From NCBI RefSeq assembly GCF_000001735.4, contig NC_003070.9, positions 25,095,971 through 25,159,970 of the forward strand: 64,000 nucleotides of DNA, in the 5' to 3' direction. The DNA is from Arabidopsis thaliana. Lineage: Eukaryota > Streptophyta > Magnoliopsida > Brassicales > Brassicaceae. Both the position numbers and the translations under genes were made by a program. Positions within the stretch are counted from its first letter, which is position 1. The number at the start of each line of letters is the position of its first letter. The notes under the pieces were generated by a model, which saw nothing but the letters and a program-made list of their open reading frames with translations, searched no databases and was not told the DNA's origin. Below, in pieces: positions 25,327 to 36,199 of this stretch.

Positions 25327-25703
25327 ATGGATTCTTCCCCCGTTCAACCAGGACCAGGTACGTTCAAGCTAATTGGTACCTGATGAGTTAAGCCAAAATA
25401 GTTTGTATATTGCTTTTGATTATTTAAGATTCATGTAATTACCTTATATGAAATTAATTTATCTTCTTCGTCATTTATTCAGTTCATGGACAGGATGACA
25501 AACCCAAAACGGTATATAACCTATCACATACTTATGAACTGTTAGGATCCAGCAACTATTTGCTGGTTTTTAGAAAGATCTGAGAGGAAAGACTAATCAA
25601 TTTCTTGATTATTTTCCTTCATCAGATTAACACCAGCAATATCAAAGGGGCAAATATTAAGACCAGCAATATCAAAGGGACACAAGACAAAGGCACCAAA
25701 TAA
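25327..25703 (+). CDS. Small basic peptide gene, copy B (45 aa, three exons)
   Basis: Exons are 25327-25357, 25483-25511 and 25626-25703, with intron phases 1 and 0 exactly as in copy A. The peptide starts MDSSPVQPGP, continues VHGQDDKPKT, and ends in a segment where TSNIKG is present twice (INTSNIKGANIKTSNIKGTQ). At DNA level this is a short in-frame tandem duplication of accagcaatatcaaaggg. The start codon lies 1839 bp after that of copy A; leader, introns and 3' flank can all be aligned, so A and B are a tandem gene duplication. No signal peptide, membrane segment or cysteines. Function unknown. Confidence 0.6.
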
Positions 25704-26617
25704 ATCAAGCACGGAACTCGAAAGATGATGCATGTTTTCTTGTCTAATTATTGTGGATTGAATCATTTGGATTGGGTTACCAAAAAAAAGAGAGAATAAT
25801 TTGAATTGACGTTGGAGGAATCTTTCTTCCTCTTATCGTTTTCTTCATATTTCTACTTTTTATCATTTTATGTAACTTTTGTACCAGTATCTATTCAAAT
25901 GCCATTGAAATAAAAATATGGTTTCGTATTCCAATGTTGTTTTACTCACATATATATTAAGAAGACTTTTTGCCCAAAAAAAAATATATTAAGAAGACTT
26001 TTGTTTTATTCTAATTTTTTTTTAACATATGTAGCTATAAAGAAAAACTACAAAAACTTGGGAAACTATATAAACTTATAGGATTGAATGAATTTTCATT
26101 TATTCGATGAGAATCATAGTATATTTTCTTTCTGTTTATTTTATTAATCATAATTTATTTAAAATAGTTTGACATGAAGTAAACTTATGAGATTACTATT
26201 AATTATTAAAGTTTTTTAAAATTAATTTAGTGAAACGATTGACAACGCACCCTCTTATGCAAGTATAATATATAATAGATAAAAAAATATAAAATTATAA
26301 ATAGCGCACTCTCTTGTGTAATTTTTATTTTTCTAATCCCAAATTGCCATTTTTTAATTCGAAATTCTCTCTTTGTTATCAGATCCACATCCTTCTCCAA
26401 TTTGTAATTTTTTTAAAAAAAAGACTTAAAAATCCTACTTCCATAGCTCATTTACATCCGTATCACAGTAAGCTTGTGTTTCCTTAATTTTGTGTCTTAA
26501 ATCTCATAAGCATAAAGACGAACTTTTACAACAATTTCTTTTTTTTCTTCGGTATCTCTTTGATTTTTTTTTAACTATTATTGATGTTGAAAATATAAAG
26601 CTCATAAGCAATTGGAG
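25704..26617. other. Spacer between small gene B and the DUF247 gene
   Basis: AT-rich. It holds the 3' region of copy B and the promoter and leader of the DUF247 gene. A 20-bp sequence (atatattaagaagacttttg) occurs twice near 25953 and 25988. Nothing else recognised. Confidence 0.5.
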
Positions 26618-28637
26618 ATGGGATCTCAAGACCCTTGTATATACAGAGTGCCAAGCCAGTTGCGTGAAGTGAATCCAGAAGCTTATAGACCTCGGATGCT
26701 TCTCATCGGCCCTCTTACTCATTCCAAGAAACCTAAAGTTCATACGGATTCAAGGTACGCAGACATAGCCTGGACGACCTTTGTAGCCTATAATCAATTT
26801 TTTTTTTTTTGCATATAATCATCTTCTTAACATTTATTTCATACAACGTATTTTTTTTTAATCGTAAGAAAGAAAAAAAGAAGAAGAGGACTTTTGTTAA
26901 GTTTTTGGCTGAGTTTTACCCTCTTTGTTTTGTTAGCAAAAAAAAAAGTAAAAATTCTGCAATATACCACTTTCAGTTTGCTATTGTTCATATATTTCGT
27001 ACAAATTTGTATAATCTATATATATGTAAGTATTCATCTCTATTGTTTTGTGGTACTTTTGAGAATATCTCAAAACATAACAACGAAAGTAACATTAAAT
27101 CCGGTAATGTCAGGATTTTAATTTTGTTCCGAGAGCTTTTTACGAACTACATTTTACAATCAAATTAACATTTAAACCAAACAAAAACAATTTGCAGTTA
27201 TATAAAACAGAAAACGTAAACAGATTAATGAGTCTCTTCAAGAAAAAGTTTAGTAAAATCTTGATTAAAGTAGAATCCAATAACATCAAAATTTAACAGA
27301 GCTTAATAACATATTGATTGAATAACAACAAATTCTTCATAACATTAGAACACTCTGTAAATCACAAACCAATAACACCACTTTAGTCTCTTTAGCTCCT
27401 ACTTCATATCTTTTGTTTAATGATTAATTACTTACACAATATAGATATTAATGTTTAGATGCTTTATTAGGTATCTAGAATATAAGATGATGGAGGACCA
27501 AAAGGTGTTGTACAAAGACGCTTTCACCAAAAGGCTAGATACTGATATTGCTATTCTTGAGGATATGAAGACCACCATAAAAGACGAAGAAGTAAATATT
27601 CGAGCAAGCTATGCGGTATCGACTGCATGGATATTATCCGATATATTCGTGGAGCTTATACTTAACGATTCAATTTTTATCGTGGAGTTCATTCTCAGAA
27701 TGTATGAAAGTCATGAAAAAATTGGTGACATGATTGTGGACAAACCTTTTTACACTTCCACGGTTCTTGATGACCTTACCTTGCTCGAGAATCAGCTTCC
27801 TTACTTCTGTTTAAGTAAGTTGTTAAACCCCATTACAAAGAGATTTTGTGGAGATCAGTCGCTGGACCAAGTCATCCTCCAGTTATTTTCAGTCAATGAT
27901 AGTGGCATGATCAATGAGAATACAAAGTTCAATCACTTCACAGATTTATTCCGGTGTGTTTACAAGGAATCACTTGGCCAGAATCTAGAGTTGAACAACT
28001 CGAAAAGCCAGATCGTGGATATGAAGAGCGCGAATATGCTATACAGTGTAGGAGTGGACTTCAAGGTAGTGAAGCGTGAGTATTCACTGAATGTATCATT
28101 CGAGGAAGGTTGCTTAATATTGCCGAGTTTTCCTGCCGATGAATCTTCTAATATCATCCTTAGAAATGTCATCGCATATGAGCAATGCCATGATCCTGAA
28201 AATGCCTTTACTACAAATTACATAAATTTCATGAATTTCCTTATTACCTCCGATGAAGACGTGGCTATACTCACTTCAGCAGGTACAAACATTATAACAC
28301 ATTATCTCTCTTTCTTTTTTGGCTAAGTTATAGTATATGATTGATGAATATATCCACAGGAGTGCTAACAAACGGTGTGGGGCGGTCAAGCATGGTACTG
28401 AAGATGGTGAATAACTTAGCTATAGGAGTGTTGCTATCGAATCAGAGCCAATATCACGACATTGTTGAGAAACTCAACATTCACCATAGTTCTCGTAGGA
28501 AAAGGATATGGGCGAAACTAAGAAAAGTCTACTTCAGCGACTTATGGACGACAACAGCTACGTTAGCTGCCATATCTCTTTTGCTACTGACTCTAGCTGG
28601 GACAGTGGCTTCCATTTTTCAAGCTATCAAGAGCTAA
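26618..28637 (+). CDS. DUF247 family protein with C-terminal membrane anchor (about 412 aa)
   Basis: Exons are 26618-26754, 27459-28282 and 28360-28637; together 1239 nt with matching phases. Residues 1-46 hold the family start (IYRVPSQLREVNPEAYRPR..IGP). The middle has the hallmark LLENQLPYFCLSKL near residue 155, and the later part has a typical GVDF and NVIAYEQC region. The C-terminus has one strong membrane helix (TLAAISLLLLTLAGTVASIF). DUF247 proteins are plant-specific membrane-anchored proteins of mostly unknown function; some grass members act in self-incompatibility. The start is the second of two close candidates, chosen because it begins with ATG. The 704-nt first intron is AT-rich and splits the protein right after the family N-terminus. 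It corresponds to the At1g67150 position. Confidence 0.85.
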
Positions 28638-28848
28638 TGCAGTTGCATGCTTCGATCTCCTAAAGATTGTATTCAACTCTTGTTATTGGAATATTGGATT
28701 TTCCAAAATTATATTTATTTCTCACATATAATTACGCGAAACATTTTGTTTTCCAACAAATAGTTCACAAATTTAAGAAATACAAACAGCTTGACCGAAA
28801 AAACGTAAAGCAAAATAGTACAATATGGATCCTGATCTTTTGACTTGC

Positions 28849-29265
28849 TCACTTCTTTCCAATCATGTTCTTTCCTTTGGTTGTTTTCTCTCGCTGCGTT
28901 GTTGTTCCATCTACGTTATTAACTATTGTCGTTTTCTCTCTCGTCACTGGTTTTGTCCCTTTTAAATTGCTTTTCTGAAGCTGATGAAGGAAAAATAAAC
29001 AAGAAATTAGACAAGACACTTCCAAAAAAAACCCAGCATCGAGTCACTAGATCATAAAACGTTTATTTATCTAAGTATATGATTATATACCCCTTTCAAC
29101 GCGGTCCGACCTGCATAGATAAACAAGACATGTTAGTTTCATACAAGGTAGTACTTAGTTAATCATATATAAGTTATTTCAGCTATCTTAATTATTCATC
29201 ATGTACAAATTAGCCCGAACGTACGTACCTTCTTCGCCTGCAGAATTACTGGATGAAGAATCCAT
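28849..29265 (-). CDS. Small basic peptide gene, copy C (62 aa, three exons, inverted)
   Basis: On the minus strand the exons are 29265-29229, 29110-29091 and 28980-28849, with phases 1 and 0 as in copies A and B. The peptide starts MDSSSSNSAGEE, has a short middle exon (GRTALKG), and then LQKSNLKGTKPVTREK followed by a Thr/Lys-rich tail in which REKTT occurs twice. The leader just before the ATG (cttgtttagtt..ctatggattcttc) matches those of copies A and B, and TATATA lies about 100 bp upstream (29361-29368). It is more diverged than A and B are from each other. Function unknown. Confidence 0.55.
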
Positions 29266-29949
29266 AGATGGAAACAACTAAACAAGAGATCAGAGATATC
29301 CGTGAATACGAAGCTTGTTTTTTTTATTTTATTTTTATTTTTTAATGTTCTTAATTTCAAATATATAGAGAGAAAAATTATTATTCTTGTTCTCTTAGGG
29401 ACGACGCCTTGTAATTGGTCTGCTCACAAAGCAACCGCACTTGTGTTTTTTGATTCATTGAATATAATTTATGAGTGACTAACTAAATATTTAGTAAAGA
29501 AAGTGGGAAAATAATAGTCAACAAATTGAAGCGTTAACCTTGCCATAAAATCGTCTTTTCATTCAAAAAGTGAGGGATTAAATTACATAAGAAAATTACA
29601 AAACTTTTATTTCATAGGCCAGAAGTCTAGAAGGTACGTAGGCCAATATTCTAGTTTGTTCATCATAGGCTCATCGCGATAAACTCCATATGATTAACTG
29701 CAACACTATTTGTTATGAATTTCCAAATAATGTATTTTAATTTTGAGCTAGGTTTCATATGAAATCAGAATAACAAAATAGTAGTACGAAGTACGAAAAA
29801 GCAATTTTAAAAAACAGCTAAAAACATAACAAAATAGCAGTAAGAAAAAGTGGAACCAAAAAGCTGAAAGTATCAAAGCCGTGTTGCTAATCAAACCCAA
29901 AAACAAATAATCCACCCTTACCAAAAAGACAAAACTTGATAGTATTAAT
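29266..29949. other. Spacer between small gene C and the F-box/DUF295 gene
   Basis: AT-rich. It includes the promoter of small gene C (29266-29400) and the 3' region of the F-box gene. No other feature recognised. Confidence 0.5.
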
Positions 29950-31128
29950 TCACAACCATTTATCACCAAAAGTGGGGAAAAACCAACGAGCATCCTTGAA
30001 AAGTTTTGTCGAGGAAGTAGTTAGATGTTCAAACTCTTGGACCACATAATCGCTTCCGATTTGGTAAACGCAAATACGGTCAGCGTTATAACCATCGCGT
30101 AGACTAATCCCACAACATCTATGATACTGATCATTACTAAAATATATGCAATCTCTCATAACTCCATCTTTGGCCGGAACCGTAATTCCTAAATCCAAAA
30201 GCAATGCCTCGTCCCCTATAGACTTGATTAGTACTGTAAATTCTGATGATTTTGGATCCATCTTATTGACAGTGAAGACGCATTTAGCCTCTGGAGAACT
30301 ATCCATTTTACCACCTACAATGATCAAAACTTCTCCAGACAAAGTCACAGCAAGATTGCTGAAATACTTCATATGAAATCTATTTACACACACAGACGAT
30401 CCGAAACTTGCACATTCCATTTCTACTGGAGAAACACCACCGGAGAAATCAAAAACAGTGAGACATTGATGTGCACTAATCATGTAAAGCTTGCTTTCTT
30501 TAAACACCATATCAACACAGCCTTGATGCTTTATTGGTTGAAGAACTTTCCAGCTATTGTTGTCATCTCCTCTCTTGTGATGATATGCTACATAACTAGA
30601 AAGATTACAAAACACAAAGTAATCTCTGCTTTTGTCATCTACCCACAGAACCGCTTTGTCTATTTCTATATGGCTACCGCTAATGGGTCTCTTGAATCGC
30701 ATATACCGTTCTCCATCGATTGATTCGAGAGACGGAAGAAGAATCCTCTCTCGAGTAAAAAGATTCAAAAGATGAAAATCAGCTCTATGGTCGAACATAA
30801 GGAACCAACTACCGGAACTCGCTAAACAACGACTCGTAGACATATCAAACCCTAAATCTCTGATTATGTAGGTTTTGTTTTCATGAGGATCAAACAACTT
30901 ACATGAACCGTTGTTTTCGACATTTTTGTTTGGAAAAAGAATGATCCATGGAGTTGTTGGATTTGTTACTCCGATGACTGATTTCGAAGCAACATACCAT
31001 GTTGAAGAAACGCATCTCGCTCGATGAAAATCAACGAAGCTCAAGCGCTCCAAGATTAATCTAACTAGGTCCACGATATAGGCCGCTTCGAATCGTCCTT
31101 CCATATTTTTTCCGTCGGAATCGCTCAT
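29950..31128 (-). CDS. F-box protein with DUF295 domain (392 aa, single exon)
   Basis: One uninterrupted frame. The F-box covers about residues 15-50 (YIVDLVRLILERLSFVDFHRARCVSSTWYVAS). The rest resembles the DUF295 (KIB1-like) beta-rich domain: a TPWIILFP segment near residue 60, FDPHENKTYIIRDLG near 80, then the repeated aromatic strands typical of the family up to LTTSSTKLFKDARWFFPTF. Such proteins are predicted SCF substrate receptors; the substrate is unknown. The gene faces FLXL2 head to head across about 630 bp. It corresponds to the At1g67160 position. Confidence 0.9.
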   Translation of the reverse strand: MSDSDGKNMEGRFEAAYIVDLVRLILERLSFVDFHRARCVSSTWYVASKSVIGVTNPTTPWIILFPNKNVENNGSCKLFDPHENKTYIIRDLGFDMSTSRCLASSGSWFLMFDHRADFHLLNLFTRERILLPSLESIDGERYMRFKRPISGSHIEIDKAVLWVDDKSRDYFVFCNLSSYVAYHHKRGDDNNSWKVLQPIKHQGCVDMVFKESKLYMISAHQCLTVFDFSGGVSPVEMECASFGSSVCVNRFHMKYFSNLAVTLSGEVLIIVGGKMDSSPEAKCVFTVNKMDPKSSEFTVLIKSIGDEALLLDLGITVPAKDGVMRDCIYFSNDQYHRCCGISLRDGYNADRICVYQIGSDYVVQEFEHLTTSSTKLFKDARWFFPTFGDKWL

Positions 31129-31756
31129 CTCCTTCTTTTGTGCTATTTCACGATTTTCAATCTTAGGGTTTGTGCTCAGAGACGTGGGGGAGAAGATGAG
31201 TCAATAAAGTTAATGAGGCTATTGGGCCATTATGTAAAATAGGCCCATATATTAATGGGTTTCGTTGGATTAGAAATCTTAACTTGTAGGAAAAAAAAAA
31301 TTCACGCCGGCAAAAGAAAAGAAAAAAAAAACCTTCGCCGTCGTTTGCTTAGTCTTCTTCGCTCTATCCCAACACTCGATCAAATAATCCCAGTGAGCTT
31401 CTTCCATTCCAAGGTACGAATCGATAAAGTCATCAAACCTATACCTTTTCAGGATTTAATGGTAATTAGTCAGGATCTAAATCGTTTCTTCGAATTTGAT
31501 TTCGGTGATCTAGAACCCTAATTTGGTCGGGAATTTTCAAATCAATTGATTTCCCTGCCCTAATTTAATTTGATGATTGTTCTGTTTGCCTATGAATAAG
31601 TTTGATTTCAATGGCAAACAAAAAAAAGAGAGACATTGATTTGAATATTTTTACTTAGGTGCATTGATTCTGCAGATTGTGTTAATGTGTGTCACTCTTA
31701 ATCTTCTGTCTTATGTTTTTCTCAGTTGATAAGGAATTTGAAGAAGCCTTTGTTTA
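31129..31756. promoter_or_regulatory. Shared divergent promoter, F-box/DUF295 and FLXL2
   Basis: The two start codons are 628 bp apart and point away from each other. Site II-type words TGGGCC (31223-31228) and GGCCCAT (31242-31248) sit between them, and an ATGGGT follows at 31254. The right part is the FLXL2 5' UTR. An intron in it is likely: a possible donor is near 31412 (aaggtacgaatc) and a poly-pyrimidine tract lies near 31720 before the start. Confidence 0.5.
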
Positions 31757-33175
31757 ATGGAAAGCAAAGGAAGAATCCATCCATCTCATCATCATATGAG
31801 GCGTCCTCTTCCAGGTCCCGGTGGCTGTATAGCGCATCCGGAGACTTTCGGTAATCACGGTGCTATACCACCTTCTGCTGCTCAAGGTGTGTATCCTTCC
31901 TTCAACATGTTACCTCCACCTGAAGTTATGGAGCAAAAGTTTGTGGCACAACACGGGGAATTACAGAGACTTGCTATAGAGAATCAGAGACTTGGTGGAA
32001 CTCATGGTAGTTTAAGACAAGAGTTAGCAGCAGCACAGCATGAAATACAGATGTTGCACGCGCAAATTGGGTCGATGAAGTCCGAGAGAGAGCAACGGAT
32101 GATGGGTCTTGCTGAGAAAGTTGCTAAAATGGAGACTGAGCTTCAGAAATCTGAGGCTGTTAAGTTGGAGATGCAACAAGCACGTGCTGAGGCACGGAGT
32201 CTTGTTGTGGCTAGGGAGGAGCTTATGTCTAAAGTGCATCAGTTGACTCAGGAACTTCAAAAATCTCGTTCTGATGTGCAGCAAATACCTGCTCTGATGT
32301 CTGAACTTGAGAATCTAAGACAGGAGTACCAGCAGTGCAGGTAATGGTTGTAGAATGGAAGTTTCTGATATCACTGGCTCCCGACACTCTTCTTATAGTT
32401 ATTGAGTTTGTCAGCTTTTGTATCATCCTCTTATGAAGGTTGGGATGAATTTGATTTTATCTGATTCTGGCAGGGCAACATATGACTATGAGAAGAAGTT
32501 TTATAATGACCATCTCGAGTCACTTCAGGCAATGGAGAAGAACTACATGACTATGGCTAGGGAAGTTGAAAAACTTCAAGCACAGTTGATGAACAATGCA
32601 AATTCAGATAGAAGAGCAGGTATATTGAATTATTTAGTTAGTTTCTGCTCTATTTAGCTTCATTGTTCCACGAACTTTTTTCAGTAATTTAAGAGTTGTA
32701 TCTGTCAATCAAATGAAGGTGGCCCTTATGGTAACAACATAAATGCTGAAATTGACGCTTCTGGACATCAGAGTGGAAACGGTTATTATGAAGATGCTTT
32801 TGGTCCTCAGGTTCGTGAGTTTCTCTTTGCTAGCTCGTCTTTTTGAGACCCATTATAGTTTTCCACATTAGTTGATTTAGATGTGCTTGAGCTATATACG
32901 TTTTGTTACTTTTGCAGGGATATATTCCTCAACCAGTAGCTGGTAACGCAACTGGACCAAATTCAGTTGTTGGCGCAGCTCAATACCCTTATCAAGGAGT
33001 AACTCAGCCAGGATACTTCCCTCAAAGACCCGGTTACAACTTTCCAAGAGGCCCTCCTGGTTCATATGACCCAACAACAAGGTTACCAACAGGACCTTAC
33101 GGCGCTCCATTCCCACCTGGACCATCTAACAATACTCCTTACGCCGGTACACACGGAAACCCTAGTCGCAGATGA
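31757..33175 (+). CDS. FLXL2: FLX-like coiled-coil protein FLXL2 (359 aa, four exons)
   Basis: Exons are 31757-32340, 32474-32619, 32719-32810 and 32918-33175, totalling 1080 nt. The N-terminus (MESKGRIHPSHHHMRRPLPGP) and the motif PPPEVMEQKFVAQHGELQRL are family hallmarks. A long coiled coil spans about residues 55-245 with regular leucines and EL/KL pairs. The C-terminal 110 residues are rich in Gly, Pro and Tyr (GYFPQRPGYNFPRGPPG). FLX (FLC EXPRESSOR) and its relatives work with the FRIGIDA complex to promote FLC transcription and delay flowering; FLXL2 has been linked to that group. Length and sequence fit At1g67170. Confidence 0.93.
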
Positions 33176-34128
33176 GTCCACCAGCTAAGAGTACATATAT
33201 AAATAACTCACCAGCTACAGATTCCTTCAACTGTGGAATTGTTGCCTGTTTGGTCCCATAATCTTTATGGGTAAAGAGAAGTTGGTACAGTGGTGAACGT
33301 TGAGTGCTATTGTTTAACTGATTTTGTTGAGAGCTTGACTTTTGTGAGACGGTTTTCAACAAGTTTTGTGATACAGAGAGATGTAACATCGGGAAAGAAA
33401 AAACAAAGAAAGAGAAATTTGTTGTTTGCCCTTCACCATTTTGTCTCTATGACTCTATGTTTCACTCAGTTAAAAAGTTTACAAATGAATCGAAAGTTAA
33501 ATTTATCTTTGTAATACTGTAGTTTCTAGTTTTAGTTTACTTTTGAAGGGCCCATTTTATTTTTTATTTTATTTTGTGAGAAGGGCCCATTTCATATATA
33601 TATATATATTATTTATTTTATTTTTGGACAGAATACGAGTTGTTTTAAAAAAAAAATATTTTTGAAACACCGTCCGATAAAATTATTGAAATTTTTTGAT
33701 ATTTTTAAATTCCCGCCAGACTCCCATCTAAATTTCGCTTCTCCTTTAGCCATTTGCTTCCATTGTCACGGACCTGAGAAAGAAGGGGAAGAGAGATTGA
33801 AGCAAACAAAGAGATAATCGCAGCAACTTTGTACCAATTAGACCAGGTAATTCTTCTCCAATAAAGAAATTGCAATTTCTAAGGTTTCATTGTTCGATTT
33901 CTGTAAAAAGGTTTTTGATTTCTCAATTCAATTGCTGAAATTTGGTTCAGTTACCTCGATTTTAAGTTTAGGGTTTACCGATTCTGGCCCATTTGATACG
34001 AAAGATGTAAGCTTTTCCCAATATTGAATCCCCTTGGCTATATAGGGGTTTAATCGCACAATTTGATTTAGAAGAAATTGTTGCAATCCCCAATTTACGT
34101 TTTTCATTTGGGTCTGATATTTGTAGGT
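33176..34128. other. Spacer: FLXL2 3' UTR and promoter/leader of the BRCT-RING gene
   Basis: FLXL2 3' UTR likely reaches about 33500. Two copies of gggcccatt (33548-33556 and 33583-33591) are followed by a short TA run, an E2F-like site at 33709-33716, and a leader that probably contains an intron ending at ttgtag just before 34127. No extra gene. Confidence 0.5.
33709..33716 (+). promoter_or_regulatory. E2F-like site upstream of the BRCT-RING gene
   Basis: ATTCCCGC fits the relaxed plant E2F consensus WTTSSCSS and lies about 410 bp before the start codon and roughly 70-120 bp before the likely transcription start. Single matches of this short pattern are common, so this is suggestive only. 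Confidence 0.35.
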
Positions 34129-36199
34129 ATGGAAAATGTGGTTGCAACTGTGAGTGGTTATCATGGATCCGATAGGTTTAAGCTCATCAAGCTTATTTCT
34201 CATTCTGGAGCAAGTTATGTTGGGGCAATGTCAAGATCTATTACACATTTGGTTTGTGTAGATTGTTCTGTTCTGTTTATGTGATTCATTACCACTGTGG
34301 AGAAATGAAGACATACCCTTTTGTTTAATTGGTTATGTGTGTAGGTGTGTTGGAAATTTGAGGGCAAAAAGTACGATCTTGCAAAGAAGTTTGGTACAGT
34401 AGTAGTGAATCATCGATGGGTGGAAGAATGTGTAAAGGAAGGGAGAAGAGTTTCCGAGACGCCTTATATGTTTGATAGGTATGCTTATTGGTTTCCGGTC
34501 CTTATAGCTTCTATGTTCCTCAAAGATGATTGATAAAGCCTTAATTTTTCAGTGGAGAAGAGGTTGGACCTTTGATGATTGAACTACCTGCAGTTTCTGA
34601 GGAAGCTAAAGTCACTAAGAAAGTGAATAAGGCTTCTGAAACTTTTGATAAATACTTTAGTAATGGTGGAGAAAACCGGAGTGGCTCCACTTCTGAGCTT
34701 GCCACTTGGATGGAGGTAATCCTCGTTCTCTTATTACCTATTTGCTTAGATAGTAGATACAAGCCGCATCTAGGTTTCTACAGCTATTAGTTTAGTTTTT
34801 ATTGAATTTCAGTAATAGAACAAATGTTTTGTGTTGTATACTTCTATATCCAAAAGATCAGAAGAGAATTATCTTTTTGCATAGTATATCTAGTATCATT
34901 TGAAAGACCGATGTGCTGATAGCATATCCTCATCAGATTTCATAGCTACCAAGATTAGCTTTGCGTAGCCACTGTGGAAAGTAACATGTTAATTAGTGTG
35001 AATGTAATTGCTTACTTGCATGACTGTTATGTGTATGGTATACTTAGTTTGTTTTCTTCATGTCTCTGGGCTTCTTTGTTGCTCTTCAGAAAAATGTAGA
35101 AGCAAACAGACACTCAGTGCGATTAAGAACAAAGAGGCCGAGTAGTATTCTTGAAAACAAGGAAAACAGTGGTGTGGCAGAATCTTCACGGAAAGGAAAA
35201 AAGCGGGTAGTAAAGCAACGCTCTTACAGAAACCTTATCGACCTTGAATCTGATGAGGAATCTGATAATAACCATCATGACAACTCTGATGAGAACCAAA
35301 ATGAGACTCAGGATCATAGAGAGCCTGCTGATGAAAATGTGAGGGGTTTTGTTTTCGAACAAGGAGAAACATCAGCTCTTCGACATCCTGGAGACTTGGC
35401 AACACCAAACTGGGATGTAGATGAAATAGAGGAGTCTGAGAATTGGAGTCATTCAGCTGTTTTTAAACGCCCTAGATCATTTAGTCCAGAGATAAAACCA
35501 CAAGATGATGATGAGTCAACAAGAGAAGAGACAGAAGCAACTGAGAAGGCTCCTGCACAAGTTTCTTGTATCATATGCTGGACCGAGTTCAGTTCCAGTA
35601 GAGGCATTCTCCCTTGCGGCCACAGGTTTTGTTATTCATGCATCCAAAAATGGGCAGACCGTTTGGTGAGTTTATCTTCCTTGCTTTTCAAACTAATTCT
35701 CATAAAATCCATATTGGTAAATGATGCAACTTCCTTATTATATCTGCAGGTTTCAGAAAGAAAGAAAACAACATGTCCACTGTGCAAGTCCAATTTCATC
35801 ACAATCACAAAGATAGAAGACGCTGATTCTTCCGATCAAAAGATATACTCACAAACAGTCCCTGACTTATCTTCAACAAATAACATTCTTGTAGTACTCC
35901 CTGAAGAAGAAGAACAAAGACAAACTCTCAATCCACTGGTAAGCCGAGAGTATTGAGCTACTACGCGATCTTGTTCTTGATAGCAACAACATTCTATTGT
36001 GTTTTGTTTTTTTCTCCTGCAGACTCGAGCTTCAGGTTGCAGCAGATGCTACTTGACTGAGCCAGAGGAGCTTCTGATAAGATGTCACCTCTGCAATTTC
36101 CGGCGAATCCACTCCTATTGTTTAGACCCTTATCTGCTTCCTTGGACCTGTAACCATTGCAATGATCTTCAGATGATGTACCACCGTCGCAACTACTAA
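34129..36199 (+). CDS. BRCT domain + RING finger + C-terminal zinc finger protein (453 aa, six exons)
   Basis: Exons are 34129-34251, 34345-34478, 34553-34715, 35090-35665, 35750-35938 and 36023-36199; phases match and give 453 aa. Residues 1-95 form a BRCT fold (start [16 protein letters not shown]; hallmark [16 protein letters not shown]). Residues about 150-290 are polar and acidic with a basic patch ([11 protein letters not shown]), a likely nuclear signal. A C3HC4 RING follows at about 299-347 ([22 protein letters not shown]), split by intron 4. The last 50 residues have a PHD-like Cys/His pattern (CSRCY..CHLC..HSYC..WTCNHC). It is probably a nuclear ubiquitin ligase with a phosphopeptide-binding module, perhaps in DNA damage response; that role is inferred from domains. 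It fits At1g67180. Confidence 0.92.

Noticed and set aside
26809-27168. 119-codon frame in the first DUF247 intron
   Set aside because: AT-rich, Phe/Lys/Ile-rich composition typical of intron DNA; it lies between two exons whose phases fit each other.
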